Origin: Caldifarciminota bacterium
GTDB taxonomy: Bacteria; Hydrothermota; UBA3072
Direction of reading: 5' to 3'
Assembly: GCA_016930175.1 (NCBI GenBank)
Contig: JAFGHJ010000048.1
Location: 1 to 64,000, forward strand
Length of the DNA: 64,000 nt
Shown: piece by piece, positions 1 to 8,525 of the stretch
Layout of the letters: the number at the start of each line of letters is the position of its first letter
Position numbering within the stretch: position 1 is the stretch's first letter
Translations under genes and position numbers: made by a program
The notes under the pieces: model-generated
Told to the model about the DNA's origin: nothing
The model's database searches: none
Seen by the model: the letters and a program-made list of their open reading frames with translations, nothing else

Positions 1-332
1 CCTCTGGCATCCAGGCATTTCAAGCGTGATAGTCCTTCCTGTATCAGGGCTTTACCAATACCCTTCCGCTGGTACTCCGGCAACACCGAAATAGGTCCGA
101 GTCCGTACCAGTCTTTTACGCCATCAGAAATCGTAACAGGTGAAAAAGCAATATGTCCGACAACCCTCCCATCGATTTCCGCCACAAGTGATAAAGTAAG
201 TGCGCCCGCGGCGCGTAACGCCTTGATTATGAACTGCTCGGTGTGATTGCTCACTCCAAGCGTCTTAAAGGCTTCTATCGTAACCTGGCTAATTGCATCA
301 ATATCTGATGTGGTTTCTTCTCTTATGATCAC
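1..332 (-). CDS. GNAT family N-acetyltransferase, C-terminus cut off by window edge
   Basis: About 110 codons of an acyl-CoA-dependent N-acetyltransferase; the rest lies beyond base 1. The reading frame contains VVGHIAFSPV (central beta strand), GLGPISVLPEYQRKGIGKAL (acetyl-CoA pyrophosphate loop, Q/RxxGxG/A pattern) and ends LKCLDA, all in GNAT order. The start is a GTG at 332; it follows a GGAG four codons upstream, and no ATG fits. The substrate cannot be told. It resembles the YhbS-like group in the way the GPISV strand is followed by the CoA loop. The base composition is richer in G+C than most of the window, like its neighbour, which suggests the two arrived together. Confident of the fold, not of the role. 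Confidence 0.85.
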   Translation of the reverse strand, partial: MIIREETTSDIDAISQVTIEAFKTLGVSNHTEQFIIKALRAAGALTLSLVAEIDGRVVGHIAFSPVTISDGVKDWYGLGPISVLPEYQRKGIGKALIQEGLSRLKCLDAR

Positions 333-377
333 CTGAATCTCCGGTTTATTTTTACTTTTTAGTTAATAGTTTTCGCC

Positions 378-1658
378 TCATTTAAAAAGAGACAAATCGA
401 CAGCTTCCGCTATCATACGGTGTCCTGCCTCATTCGGGTGGAGGTGATCTCCCGTGTCGGATTCCGGTAATAGTTTCTTCGGATTCTCAGGATCACGCAG
501 GGCTTCATCGAGGTCAATAACAGCATCAAAGCGGCCGCTGTCGCGTATCCATTCATTGACTTTTGTCCGGGCGGCTTCATGCTCAGGTGAATCATAAAAC
601 GAACCTCCGAAAGGCATAAGAGTCGCACCAAAAACACGGATACCACGAGCATGGGCACTATCTATCATCTGTTCGTACGCTACAATTAGATCATCCGCGA
701 TTTTTTCTGACCCTTCGGGTCCCTGTGCCTGACCAATATCATTTATCCCCTCAAAGATGATTAACCAGCGCACCCCGGTCGCCTCGATCACATCGCGATC
801 AAAACGGCTCAGTGCAGAGGGTCCCAGACATTCACGAAGCACGCAATTCCCGCCAATCCCCTGGTTTAAAACTGCCACAAGCCGGGTACCGGGATTTTCA
901 TGTAAGCGCCGTGCCAGCTCATCCGGCCAGCGATTTTGTTTGTTTGTTCCCGAACCTCTTCCATCAGTAATAGAGTTACCCAGTATAGCAACAGCTGCTG
1001 CAGATTCCATCGCCACTACATCGATACTATTGATTATGTACCAGTGATCAGTCGTGACAGCTCCGGAGAAATCTTCCGCAGAAACTTTGTTACCGGTCAG
1101 AATATACGAAGTAGTCCGTGAACCCGGATGACCGGTCACGTCCGGCGATGTATCGCCGAAGTAAATCGTGATTGCCAAATCGGACCGCGGCTCGACCACG
1201 AAATGAAAAGGATCCGACTTAACCACAGTGCCGGGCTCGATAGTAACTTCCGTCTTTCCATTAAATCTCAATCCCTTATCAGTAGTTGTGTCAATCGCAC
1301 CATCCCCGGCGGAGAGTGCCACCCTAACTGCGTTCATCGTTACCGGACTTTCACTGAATTCGTTTGAAAATCTTAAACGCAGGCTGTCTCCGCCAATTGA
1401 AACGCGAACTATCTGACGTAACGAGTTATTGCTCAATCCCGGCGAAGGCGGGTTATTGTGTGGCTCGACAAGCTGTGGTGCCGTGCTCCAGGTCCCGACC
1501 CACACTTTATCAGGGTTAGAAATGTCTTTCAAATAGGAGTCGCCACACGCGGCAAAAAAGAAAGTGAAGAGCAATATAGCCAAAGCAGTTAATACAATGT
1601 AAAAATACGGGAAATGCCTGGAAACGGTAATGTTATGCATAAAAGTTTTATTATACAT
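378..1658 (-). CDS. SGNH/GDSL-family hydrolase, probable lipoprotein esterase
   Basis: 426 aa. A hydrophobic N-terminus (residues 17-37) ends in AAC at Cys38, a plausible lipobox, so the enzyme is likely membrane-anchored outside the cytoplasm. After a GTWSTAP start and a beta-rich region (about 50-215) comes the SGNH domain: block I GNSITDG with Ser229, block II NQGIGGN near 265-271, block III FEGINDIG with Asn306, block V DHLHPNEAGH with Asp404 and His407. All four catalytic blocks are intact. Such proteins deacetylate or de-esterify plant or microbial polysaccharides; the exact substrate is not visible. GGAGG lies 9 bases before the ATG. G+C is near 50% or more in places, well above the window average, pointing to horizontal transfer. 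Confidence 0.88.
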   Translation of the reverse strand: MYNKTFMHNITVSRHFPYFYIVLTALAILLFTFFFAACGDSYLKDISNPDKVWVGTWSTAPQLVEPHNNPPSPGLSNNSLRQIVRVSIGGDSLRLRFSNEFSESPVTMNAVRVALSAGDGAIDTTTDKGLRFNGKTEVTIEPGTVVKSDPFHFVVEPRSDLAITIYFGDTSPDVTGHPGSRTTSYILTGNKVSAEDFSGAVTTDHWYIINSIDVVAMESAAAVAILGNSITDGRGSGTNKQNRWPDELARRLHENPGTRLVAVLNQGIGGNCVLRECLGPSALSRFDRDVIEATGVRWLIIFEGINDIGQAQGPEGSEKIADDLIVAYEQMIDSAHARGIRVFGATLMPFGGSFYDSPEHEAARTKVNEWIRDSGRFDAVIDLDEALRDPENPKKLLPESDTGDHLHPNEAGHRMIAEAVDLSLFK

Positions 1659-2022
1659 TATCGGATATCCTCCCTTTTGTTTAAAAAATTAGAATTATTT
1701 TGCTGCGACAGATCTGCGTCATACATCCGTACTATAAATAAAAATCACATTGTTGTCAACATTTACTGTTACAAAAATAAGCTTTCGGCCTTTGGCTTTT
1801 AGCTCTTAGCAAAAAACCAACGGAGAATATCTGTGCCTTCGTGGCTCTGTATAAGATTAATTTGGGTTGCGGGTTGAGTTTTAAACCATAAATAAAAATC
1901 CTTTCTAATCTGCGTTTATCTGCGTCCTATTATCCTAGTGCCTTCGTAGCTCTGTCTTTAATCAAAATAATAAATGGGGTGTGAGGGGGCTTTGTGTCCT
2001 TTGTGGACTTTGTGGTTCAATA
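1659..2022. repeat. intergenic gap with degenerate short repeats
   Basis: No gene seen. It holds the promoter of the SGNH gene, a stretch with repeated TTGGCTTTTAGCTCTTAG-like wording near 1790-1808, and three runs built from degenerate GTGCCTTCGTGGCTCTGT-type units (about 1832-1850, 1940-1962, 1991-2020). A TCTGCGTTTATCTGCGTCC block lies near 1909-1927. These are members of the window-wide intergenic repeat families. Confidence 0.6.
1731..1759 (-). promoter_or_regulatory. promoter of SGNH hydrolase
   Basis: On the minus strand TTGACA (1759-1754) and TATAGT (1736-1731) are separated by 17 bp, about 70 bases before the ATG. Confidence 0.6.
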
Positions 2023-2601
2023 TTACTTAAAAAGAAAAACTTTTATCAAAAACAAAATAAAAATAAAACTAACCGTAAGATAGGTACTGCTTTCCATACG
2101 CAGGGCATTTCTGCTTAAGAATTTACCAGACTTCCACTTGCGAAAATTCAGCCATATTGCGGGTGTGCTTTTGCGATACCTAATAAACCTTTCTCCGAAT
2201 TTCTCCTCGAGATAATTCTCTTCTTCGCGGACTATTAAAAAATAATATACAAAGAAGATAAGTGAATAAAACGGCAAAAGTAAGATAAGATAAAAGTTAG
2301 AAGCCAAAGTAAAACCAAAACCGATAAAAAAATTTCCCATATATAAAGGATGGCGCATAATACTGTAGGCACCCTCGTCAAGCATATAGGAAGCTTCCAC
2401 TTCACTTCCTCTCATCCAATCTCCAGCGAATCCCTGCGAGAAGAAACGTATTAGAAGCCCTAAAAGTACTATAAAGCTGCCTGTAAGAAAACTAAAGGGA
2501 TTAAATTCTATAACAATTAACAAAAACAAAAAATACGGTATGGGTAAGAATGACCTGTATTTAAAAAGAAATTTCCCCATAAATTTAAAATAAAATATCA
2601 A
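2023..2601 (-). CDS. isoprenylcysteine carboxyl methyltransferase (ICMT/PEMT)-like membrane protein
   Basis: 192 aa, about five hydrophobic segments. The signature of the ICMT/phospholipid methyltransferase fold is present: GAYSIMRHPLYMGNF (the RHP motif that binds S-adenosylmethionine) followed by a long helix and REEENYLEEKFGERFIRYR, which in this family closes the cofactor pocket. Bacterial members methylate small molecules or lipids and are mostly unassigned. No good ribosome-binding site precedes either the first ATG or the in-frame Met at residue 8 (2580), so the start is uncertain. It stands alone between two repeat-filled gaps. Confidence 0.75.
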   Translation of the reverse strand: MIFYFKFMGKFLFKYRSFLPIPYFLFLLIVIEFNPFSFLTGSFIVLLGLLIRFFSQGFAGDWMRGSEVEASYMLDEGAYSIMRHPLYMGNFFIGFGFTLASNFYLILLLPFYSLIFFVYYFLIVREEENYLEEKFGERFIRYRKSTPAIWLNFRKWKSGKFLSRNALRMESSTYLTVSFIFILFLIKVFLFK

Positions 2602-2813
2602 AAATTAAAAAGCAAAATAACAAACTGGGATTTAGGATTTTGGATTTGGCATCTAGTAAAAAAACAAAAAGAAAATCTTTGTGCTCTTTGTGAGCTTTGT
2701 GTGAGAATGATTCGTGGTTGGGGGTCGGGGGGAGAAAACACAATTTTCCTTTTTTCTCTGTGCCTCCGTGTGAGGTCATTTCTCTTTGTGCACTTTGTGG
2801 TTCAGATCGGTTT
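2602..2813. repeat. degenerate repeat block
   Basis: Consists largely of TTTGTGCTCTTTGTGAGCTT-like and CTCTTTGTGCACTTTGTGGT-like runs (2681-2705, 2757-2806). No gene; open frames here are repeat artefacts. Confidence 0.6.
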
Positions 2814-4721
2814 CTAAAATTCGATTCGCTCAACCTTGCTGTTGTTGCTTCTGTCAACAACTCTTATAGCACTGTATTTCTTTTTTTTATCAACCTTAAA
2901 GTAAAATTTTTCCTCTTTTTCATCAAACAGCTCATCGGCAGCCTGTGCTCTCTTCCAATGCAACTTCTGCATATCCGCAGTACTATACAAAACACTAATA
3001 ATGGATGAAAGCTCATCCTTTACAGTACCCGATACAAGCACACTGTCCCCTATATGTTTTTTTTCTATTCCCTGTAAAACCGGTGGAGTATGATCGACCA
3101 GGAAAGAAACCGTTTTCTCAGACTTTAAAGGATCAGACCGATCCATTTCATCACTTGCAACTATCCTTACATAATAAGTTCCATCAGGGTAAGCTGAAGT
3201 ATTAAGGAAATAATTGTTATCTGATAAACCTTCTTCCATCTTCTCCCAACTTTTCGAATCCCGGGAAACAAAAACATTGAACACCAATCGATCATTATCG
3301 GGATCATTCGCCTCCCAATATATACAGCGAACTCCTTCTCCGACAATATAGGCATCCTCCGGAATATAAAACCCCATTCTGCTAAGCCGTCCTTTTTCAT
3401 CCGGTGGGATAACCCCCATCATGGAAGCACCTTCGTTCATCTTTCCACTACCTATCTTGGGGGGTAAAACTTCTATTTTTTCTATCTCGGGAGGAGAATT
3501 TTTCTCACCATAGGAAACACTAACTCTCTTCAAATAAGTTTTATCTCCTCTTAAAACTGACTTCCACTGCATAAATGGCTCTTCTAATTCAATACGTCTC
3601 CCGATGCTTCTCCATTTGCTCCATGAAGAATCTACCTCTTGTTTCTTTCCTCCCCTAATGAAAAATTTTATATCCCCTTTACCTTCATACTCAAGGTTAC
3701 CCCATATAACAGAAACACCGCCCTTAAATACTGAAGAAGTATATTCTCCCTTTTCTAATTTTTTCTTTTCAAGTCTGTAAATCTTAGCCGGGTAACCAGT
3801 ACCAATCCAAATATCACCGTCAATATTATCCAAAGCAGTTATCCTTGATTCGTCTAAATCTGCGACAACCCTGAAATCACTTCGGTGAAATTCGCCTATT
3901 TGACCATCTTCGGACTCTCCTGCATAAAATTTACCGTTCGCTTCTTCTCCGCACAATGTAGGAGTACCCTTATAAGCGTCATATTCTCGGTTTTTAAGAT
4001 AAAACTTAATACCCCCCATACCCCCCAAGGATTCATCCTGTCGGGGAAGTAATCCCGAAACACATAAAGTATCTCCGAGGAAGCCGAGCCCGTTTATCTC
4101 CTCGAAACCGGGATCATAATAAATTTTTCCCTCATTTTTGGCATCTATTTTATATACAAGACCCGGATTACTCGTTCCTAAAAATAGATTCCTGTCTTTC
4201 ACGACCCATTTTGTAACGGAAGCCGATTGTGTCTTGAAGTATTCTTTAAATTCTTTGTCATTAACAAGTTTATAGACTTTGCCTTCCGGACCCGTACCGA
4301 TTAAAAAATTATCGCCAAATTCAAACATACAAAAAATGTTATCTGCGGGAACAGACAAGGAATCTGCAATTTTTGACCCTTTTATAAAGAGAAGTTTTCC
4401 TTCGGGAGACAAACCCGCCGCGAGAAGAGTTCCTTTTTTACCCAAGGAAATCAGATTCCCTTCTCTACTCAAAACAGTATCAATTGTCCCGTCATTTCGT
4501 ATTCTTGCAATTATACCGACATCGGATACGCTAAAATAAACATCTTTATCTATTCTGACGATATCGGAAACAAAACCGCTACTCTCCCATGAAAAATCTT
4601 CTATCTCATTTCCCAGGAAAACGGAATCCCTCGTGATTACAGTTCCTTCTGAAATACCTTTAAAAAGGGAATCCCCTTCATAAATCCATAAATAAGCAAA
4701 CGACATCACGAATAACAGCAT
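2814..4721 (-). CDS. exported beta-propeller protein with Ig/FN3-like C-terminus
   Basis: 635 aa, short N-terminal signal-like segment. Residues 40-320 are successive short beta repeats of the type found in propeller proteins (for example GNLISLGKKGTLLAAG, NFLIGTGPEGKVYKL, NLFLGTSNPGLVYKI, DIWIGTGYPAKIYRL). The centre (about 330-410) has a WSKWRSIGRRIEL strand region. A P-rich linker leads to an FN3/Ig-like domain with YWEANDPDNDRLVFNVFVS and FLVDHTPPVLQG. It starts one base after the stop of the S55 peptidase, whose terminal codons contain its AAGGAGG, so the two are co-translated. No enzymatic residues are evident; it may be a periplasmic scaffold or a partner of the peptidase. Function unknown. 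Confidence 0.7.
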   Translation of the reverse strand: MLLFVMSFAYLWIYEGDSLFKGISEGTVITRDSVFLGNEIEDFSWESSGFVSDIVRIDKDVYFSVSDVGIIARIRNDGTIDTVLSREGNLISLGKKGTLLAAGLSPEGKLLFIKGSKIADSLSVPADNIFCMFEFGDNFLIGTGPEGKVYKLVNDKEFKEYFKTQSASVTKWVVKDRNLFLGTSNPGLVYKIDAKNEGKIYYDPGFEEINGLGFLGDTLCVSGLLPRQDESLGGMGGIKFYLKNREYDAYKGTPTLCGEEANGKFYAGESEDGQIGEFHRSDFRVVADLDESRITALDNIDGDIWIGTGYPAKIYRLEKKKLEKGEYTSSVFKGGVSVIWGNLEYEGKGDIKFFIRGGKKQEVDSSWSKWRSIGRRIELEEPFMQWKSVLRGDKTYLKRVSVSYGEKNSPPEIEKIEVLPPKIGSGKMNEGASMMGVIPPDEKGRLSRMGFYIPEDAYIVGEGVRCIYWEANDPDNDRLVFNVFVSRDSKSWEKMEEGLSDNNYFLNTSAYPDGTYYVRIVASDEMDRSDPLKSEKTVSFLVDHTPPVLQGIEKKHIGDSVLVSGTVKDELSSIISVLYSTADMQKLHWKRAQAADELFDEKEEKFYFKVDKKKKYSAIRVVDRSNNSKVERIEF

Positions 4722-4722
4722 T

Positions 4723-6327
4723 CTACCTCCTTACTTCCAAAAACGAAGAGCTTTCACCGCTAAGAGGTCCATCAAATTTTATTTTCTCCTCAAGAAGAGG
4801 ATAGGAATCACTATATATTTTTCTTTCTCCTTTTCCGACAACCATTCTTAGACTGGGAGGAGGATTCTTTATTTCTCCGGCATCCGTAATTAAAGAAGAC
4901 TCCTTTTTATAAATCGAAAAGATAAGCTCATCCGGGGTTGGCATGGAGTTTAAAAAAGTTCTCCATTCATCGAAATAATCGAACTGAAAATTAAGCGGTG
5001 CCCGACCAAGCTCATAACCTATATACTCATTTGTCCCTGAAACTCTAAATAATAAATCACATGGATTCTGCGGCGCCTTGAAATTAAACGTAACAGTTGT
5101 ATCACTCTTTCGGTATCTACTCAATATTACATTAATACTAATTTTCTCATTCGTCTTAAATCTTTCCTTCTCAACAATCAAATTCTTAATAGAATATTCT
5201 CTTCTTCCCGGTTTACTCGACAAATCAACAGAGATGGAATCGACCCTTACTCCCTGAAATTCGTTTTCCTGTATTATCGTTAGAGGATCCTTTATCCACT
5301 GATATAAGTCTCTCTGAACCTCCACGCCGCTTAAAGCAAGCGGAATCAAAATATTTCCTTCATTGGTCCATATATTGATTTTACCTTTCACGGTAACACT
5401 TTTATACTGTCCCATCTCTTCAACCCAGTTCGAAAACACAAGAAAAGGCGGAATAGCGTTAAAAATACTCTCTTCAGTAGCTACCTTGTATCTTTTTACA
5501 ACATCCCCAATCCTAATCCTGCAACCAACCATCGGTGGTTTATCACCAATTACGGCTCTTATCCCCGCGCTTCCATCGAAGATAACTTTTCCAACTATTC
5601 CTCCCGGAGAGGCAAGATTAAATGAGCGAAAAAGAGAAGGAAAATATGTTAAAACGCTTCCTCCGCAAAGAGGCAAAACCGATGCACCTGTAGCATAAGC
5701 GGAGTGTCCGAAAGCAAATATTGTGTCCCCAATCACTTCGGTTATTGTCCCCATCGCGGAAATATTACCATCTCCCGAAACAAGAGTCACACCACAAACT
5801 CCACCGGGTACCAACTTCGTAACATCCTCAGTTTCCCCTCCCAGAACCGTCTCTAAAACGTTAAATTCGAACGGCAAAGAATCCAAATGAGAAACAGAAG
5901 AGGCGGGAAAACCTGCAACGGCAAGAATCGGCTTTATGGGAGTAAGGCTTGAAGAACCGACCGATTCCTTCTCATTCATCTTTTTCATTTCAGCAAAAGG
6001 AGTAATCCCGCAAATAGGTTCTTTTGAAAAAGTCCATCCAAAGGCGATTGCGCCTAAGAGTTTACCATCTATATAAACAGGGCTTCCGCTCATACCCGCA
6101 ACAACTCCAGCCTCGTCCACAACCTTACCTTTTAATCTCGCGATTATAAAATCTTTATCTAATTGATAATCAGGCATTATTCCTAAAATTTCTACCTCGA
6201 TGGTATCGATTTTATTTCCTTCAAAAGTACTCAACGCTATACCCCGCATACCTTTCTCAACGGATTGGGGATTTATAAGGTCGAATGCGCAAAAAATTTG
6301 AAAAAATAAGATAGAACCAATTAACAT
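4723..6327 (-). CDS. SpoIVB-type peptidase S55 domain protein, exported
   Basis: 534 aa with an N-terminal hydrophobic signal (4-15). The S55 domain is seen as GMRGIALSTFEGNKIDTIEVEILG (26-49, broken here only by description), VVAGMSGSPVYIDGKLLGA with the likely nucleophile Ser82, SKEPICGITPF, and later IFAFGHSAYATGASVLP holding the likely catalytic His. In Bacillus SpoIVB the His block precedes the Ser block; here the order is Ser then His. The remaining 250 residues are beta-rich and unassigned. Related proteins occur outside spore formers, so a role in sporulation is not implied; regulated proteolysis in the periplasm is the family expectation. AAAGGA precedes the ATG. Confidence 0.82.
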   Translation of the reverse strand: MLIGSILFFQIFCAFDLINPQSVEKGMRGIALSTFEGNKIDTIEVEILGIMPDYQLDKDFIIARLKGKVVDEAGVVAGMSGSPVYIDGKLLGAIAFGWTFSKEPICGITPFAEMKKMNEKESVGSSSLTPIKPILAVAGFPASSVSHLDSLPFEFNVLETVLGGETEDVTKLVPGGVCGVTLVSGDGNISAMGTITEVIGDTIFAFGHSAYATGASVLPLCGGSVLTYFPSLFRSFNLASPGGIVGKVIFDGSAGIRAVIGDKPPMVGCRIRIGDVVKRYKVATEESIFNAIPPFLVFSNWVEEMGQYKSVTVKGKINIWTNEGNILIPLALSGVEVQRDLYQWIKDPLTIIQENEFQGVRVDSISVDLSSKPGRREYSIKNLIVEKERFKTNEKISINVILSRYRKSDTTVTFNFKAPQNPCDLLFRVSGTNEYIGYELGRAPLNFQFDYFDEWRTFLNSMPTPDELIFSIYKKESSLITDAGEIKNPPPSLRMVVGKGERKIYSDSYPLLEEKIKFDGPLSGESSSFLEVRR

Positions 6328-6486
6328 ATCAGTCCTTTAAAAATAAAAAACAATAGAAAACTGATAATAGCCACTGATTTTCACGGATAATCACGGATTC
6401 CATTCTACCCCTTTTCTTTTCTATTTAAAACAAAAAAATTTTTTTTTAAATCTATGTATATCTGTGTTCATCCGTGGCTATTCTTT
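6328..6486. repeat. degenerate repeat gap
   Basis: Contains GATTTTCACGGATAATCACGGATT (about 6375-6399, described not quoted further) and, inverted, ATCTGTGTTCATCCGTGGCT near 6459-6478: an imperfect inverted pair of the window's repeat families between the peptidase gene and rpmA. Confidence 0.5.
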
Positions 6487-6738
6487 TTACCCGGAGATTA
6501 CGTTTATTATTTTTTTCCCGTGTCTTGTACCAAACTCTACTTTTCCGGATTTCAAAGCAAAAAGCGTATCATCTCCGCCCCTGCCGACATTCCAACCCGG
6601 GTGGTACTTGGTCCCTCTCTGGCGAATCAGTATGGTTCCTGCCAGGACCTCTTCACCTCCAAATCTCTTGACTCCAAGAAACTTCGGACCTGAATCTCGA
6701 CCATTTCGTGACGAACCAACTCCTTTCTTATGTGCCAT
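6487..6738 (-). CDS. rpmA: 50S ribosomal protein L27
   Basis: 83 aa, the usual length. Begins [16 protein letters not shown] and carries [22 protein letters not shown] and the [11 protein letters not shown] region, all diagnostic of L27, whose N-terminal tail reaches the peptidyl-transferase centre. The protein starts directly at MAHKKG, without the cleavable N-terminal extension found in Firmicutes. AAAGGAGG precedes the ATG. It follows rplU by 27 bp, the conserved rplU-rpmA pair. Confidence 0.98.
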   Translation of the reverse strand: MAHKKGVGSSRNGRDSGPKFLGVKRFGGEEVLAGTILIRQRGTKYHPGWNVGRGGDDTLFALKSGKVEFGTRHGKKIINVISG

Positions 6739-6765
6739 CTCTAATCCTCCTTTATATTGCTTTCT

Positions 6766-7347
6766 TTATTTCTTTTCTTTCTTTGTTTTACTTGTTGTCT
6801 TTTTTGCTTTAGCAGAAGATTTTTTGGGCTTGGCAGCCGTTTTCTTTTTCTTAGTGGTTTCCTTTTTGGGTTTTGCTATTTTCTTAGTTGTTTTTTTAGC
6901 TGCAGTAGTTTTCTTCTTTGCCTTGCTTGTAGCCTTCTTCTCCTCCGCAGTTGCTTTCTTAATCTCAGCCTTAACTACCGGTTTCTTCTCTGCTTTCACT
7001 TCATCTTTTTTGCTTACTTTTTTAGTCTCCGCCTTTCCTCCGAGAATAATATCCTTAATTTCTATCTCGGTATAGGTTTGACGATGTCCCCGTGTCCTTT
7101 TATATCGGTTTCTTTTTTTAAACTTAAAAACAATTATCTTCTTATATCGACCGTGGTCAACAATTTTCGCTGCAATAGAAGCCCCCTCTATATAAGGTTG
7201 GCCGATTTTCGTATCACCATTCTTAACAAGTAAGACTTTGTCAAAAGTAACTTTTTCCCCAATTTCACTATCCAACCGGGGAATTTTCAACTTTTCTCCC
7301 GGACTTCCAAGATACTGGAATCCTTTAGCCTCAAAAACTGCAAACAT
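6766..7347 (-). CDS. rplU: 50S ribosomal protein L21 with long Lys/Ala-rich C-terminal tail
   Basis: 193 aa from the ATG at 7347, which has AAGGAGG five bases upstream; the longer open frame to 7413 has no such site and is not used. Residues 1-103 are a normal L21 ([43 protein letters not shown]). Residues 104-193 are an added low-complexity tail made of K, A, T, E with motifs such as [18 protein letters not shown], like histone-H1/AlgP-type tails. Such a tail would be disordered and highly basic at the ribosome surface. Its function is unknown; it nearly doubles the protein. Confidence 0.95.
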   Translation of the reverse strand: MFAVFEAKGFQYLGSPGEKLKIPRLDSEIGEKVTFDKVLLVKNGDTKIGQPYIEGASIAAKIVDHGRYKKIIVFKFKKRNRYKRTRGHRQTYTEIEIKDIILGGKAETKKVSKKDEVKAEKKPVVKAEIKKATAEEKKATSKAKKKTTAAKKTTKKIAKPKKETTKKKKTAAKPKKSSAKAKKTTSKTKKEKK

Positions 7348-7369
7348 TAAAATCCTCCTTAAAGTTGTA

Positions 7370-7771
7370 TCAGTTGCTTCCCTCTGGAATCGTACTTTCC
7401 TCTGGAAGCACACTACCTTCTTCCGGAATTAAACCCTCTGAAGTACCCTCTTCCGGAATTCCCTGTTCAAAGGGTACTCCTACTCTCTCAGGTAATTTTT
7501 CTCTTAATCTTTCCTCTATACTTCCTTTATCGCTTCCAACCGACCTGGGTACTCTGATAGCTATTGTTGTCGAAGTAAGGAAAAACAGAATAGCAAGCAC
7601 TATGGTTACTTTCCGCAGAAGAATCGAAGCCCCTCTGCCTCCAAAGAAAGACCCGCCACCAGCTCCGCCAAAGACAGAACTCATACCTGCACCCTGAGAC
7701 TGCTGCATAAGAATAACTAAAATTAAAAGAACTGCAAAAAATACATGTAGCGTAACTAGAAAGCCTAACAT
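7370..7771 (-). CDS. secG: protein-export membrane protein SecG
   Basis: 133 aa. Two membrane helices (about 2-22 and 52-70) flank the typical loop QQSQGAGMSSVFGGAGGGSFFGGRG, residues 23-47. SecG helps the SecYEG channel during SecA-driven export. The last 60 residues are a Glu/Pro/Gly-rich tail (repeated IPEEG/LPEES wording), longer than in most SecG. The ATG overlaps the end of tpiA by 7 bp, with GGAG inside the tpiA terminal codons, so translation is coupled. Placement after tpiA is common in bacteria. Confidence 0.93.
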   Translation of the reverse strand: MLGFLVTLHVFFAVLLILVILMQQSQGAGMSSVFGGAGGGSFFGGRGASILLRKVTIVLAILFFLTSTTIAIRVPRSVGSDKGSIEERLREKLPERVGVPFEQGIPEEGTSEGLIPEEGSVLPEESTIPEGSN

Positions 7772-8514
7772 TTAATCTCCTTTGCTATATTTATCATATC
7801 CGAAAAACCATCAACATCAAGAGACGCACCTCCAATAAGAGCCCCGTCTATATTTTCCTGGCAAATAAAATCCTTAATGTTATGCGTTTTAACAGACCCG
7901 CCATACATTATTCTAATACTCTCACCTTTAGCGCCTAACTTTTCTCTGATTATCGAATGCATTTCTTCAGCATCTTCCGGATGGGGGGTCTTGCCTGTCC
8001 CAATAGCCCAAACTGGTTCATAAGCAACGGCAAGATTTTCAGCATCGTATTCAATGCCCAAGAGTCCCTCTTCTATCTGCTTATCCACTACTTCCTTTGC
8101 CTTGCCTTCTTCTCTCTCTTCTTCAGTTTCACCAACACATATAACAACTTTTAATTGTTTCTGCAAGGCCTTTTCTACCTTCTTCTTGACTCCGGCATTT
8201 GTCTCACCAAAATAGGTTCTCCTCTCGGAATGACCTATTATTACCCAATCTACACCAATTTCTTTAAGAAAAACCGATGATACTTCACCGGTATATGCGC
8301 CTTCATCTTCCCAAAAAAGATTCTGCGCCCCTACACTAATTCCGCTTCCCTTAAAGATCCTGACAGCATCCACAAGAGAAGTAAAAGGAGGCGCAAGGAA
8401 TACATCAACACCCTCCGTTGACACTTTCTTTTCTTTAAAAAGATTAGCAAATTTAATCGTCTCTTCAACACCTTTATACATTTTCCAATTACCGCCGATA
8501 AGCAACTTTCGCAT
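7765..8514 (-). CDS. tpiA: triosephosphate isomerase
   Basis: 249 aa from the ATG at 8514 (GGGAGG upstream); the frame can be read from a TTG one codon earlier but that is not needed. Interconverts dihydroxyacetone phosphate and glyceraldehyde 3-phosphate. Catalytic residues are all present: Lys11 in NWKM, His95 in IIGHSERR, Glu166 in AYEPVWAIGTG, and the phosphate loop YGGSV and GALIGGASL. It lies 11 bp after pgk in the gap-pgk-tpiA-secG run. Confidence 0.98.
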   Translation of the reverse strand: MRKLLIGGNWKMYKGVEETIKFANLFKEKKVSTEGVDVFLAPPFTSLVDAVRIFKGSGISVGAQNLFWEDEGAYTGEVSSVFLKEIGVDWVIIGHSERRTYFGETNAGVKKKVEKALQKQLKVVICVGETEEEREEGKAKEVVDKQIEEGLLGIEYDAENLAVAYEPVWAIGTGKTPHPEDAEEMHSIIREKLGAKGESIRIMYGGSVKTHNIKDFICQENIDGALIGGASLDVDGFSDMINIAKEIKC

Positions 8515-8525
8515 CAAAACCTCCC

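Noticed and set aside
2585-2860. Open frame reading KAHKEHKD and SAQREMTSHGGTE on the minus strand
   Set aside because: It is a translation of the CACAAAG-type degenerate repeats, with no start signal and overlap into a real gene end.
6464-7075. Plus-strand frame rich in Phe, Leu and Val, looking like a membrane protein
   Set aside because: It is the complement of the Lys/Ala-rich L21 tail and of rpmA; both real genes have strong ribosome sites and conserved sequence.
7348-7413. N-terminal extension of L21, and similar extensions of pgk (9717-9770), superoxide reductase (29384-29398) and TusA (44637-44648)
   Set aside because: Each downstream ATG has a well-placed Shine-Dalgarno or ATGA coupling and the conserved family start; the extensions lie in ribosome sites or in the preceding gene.
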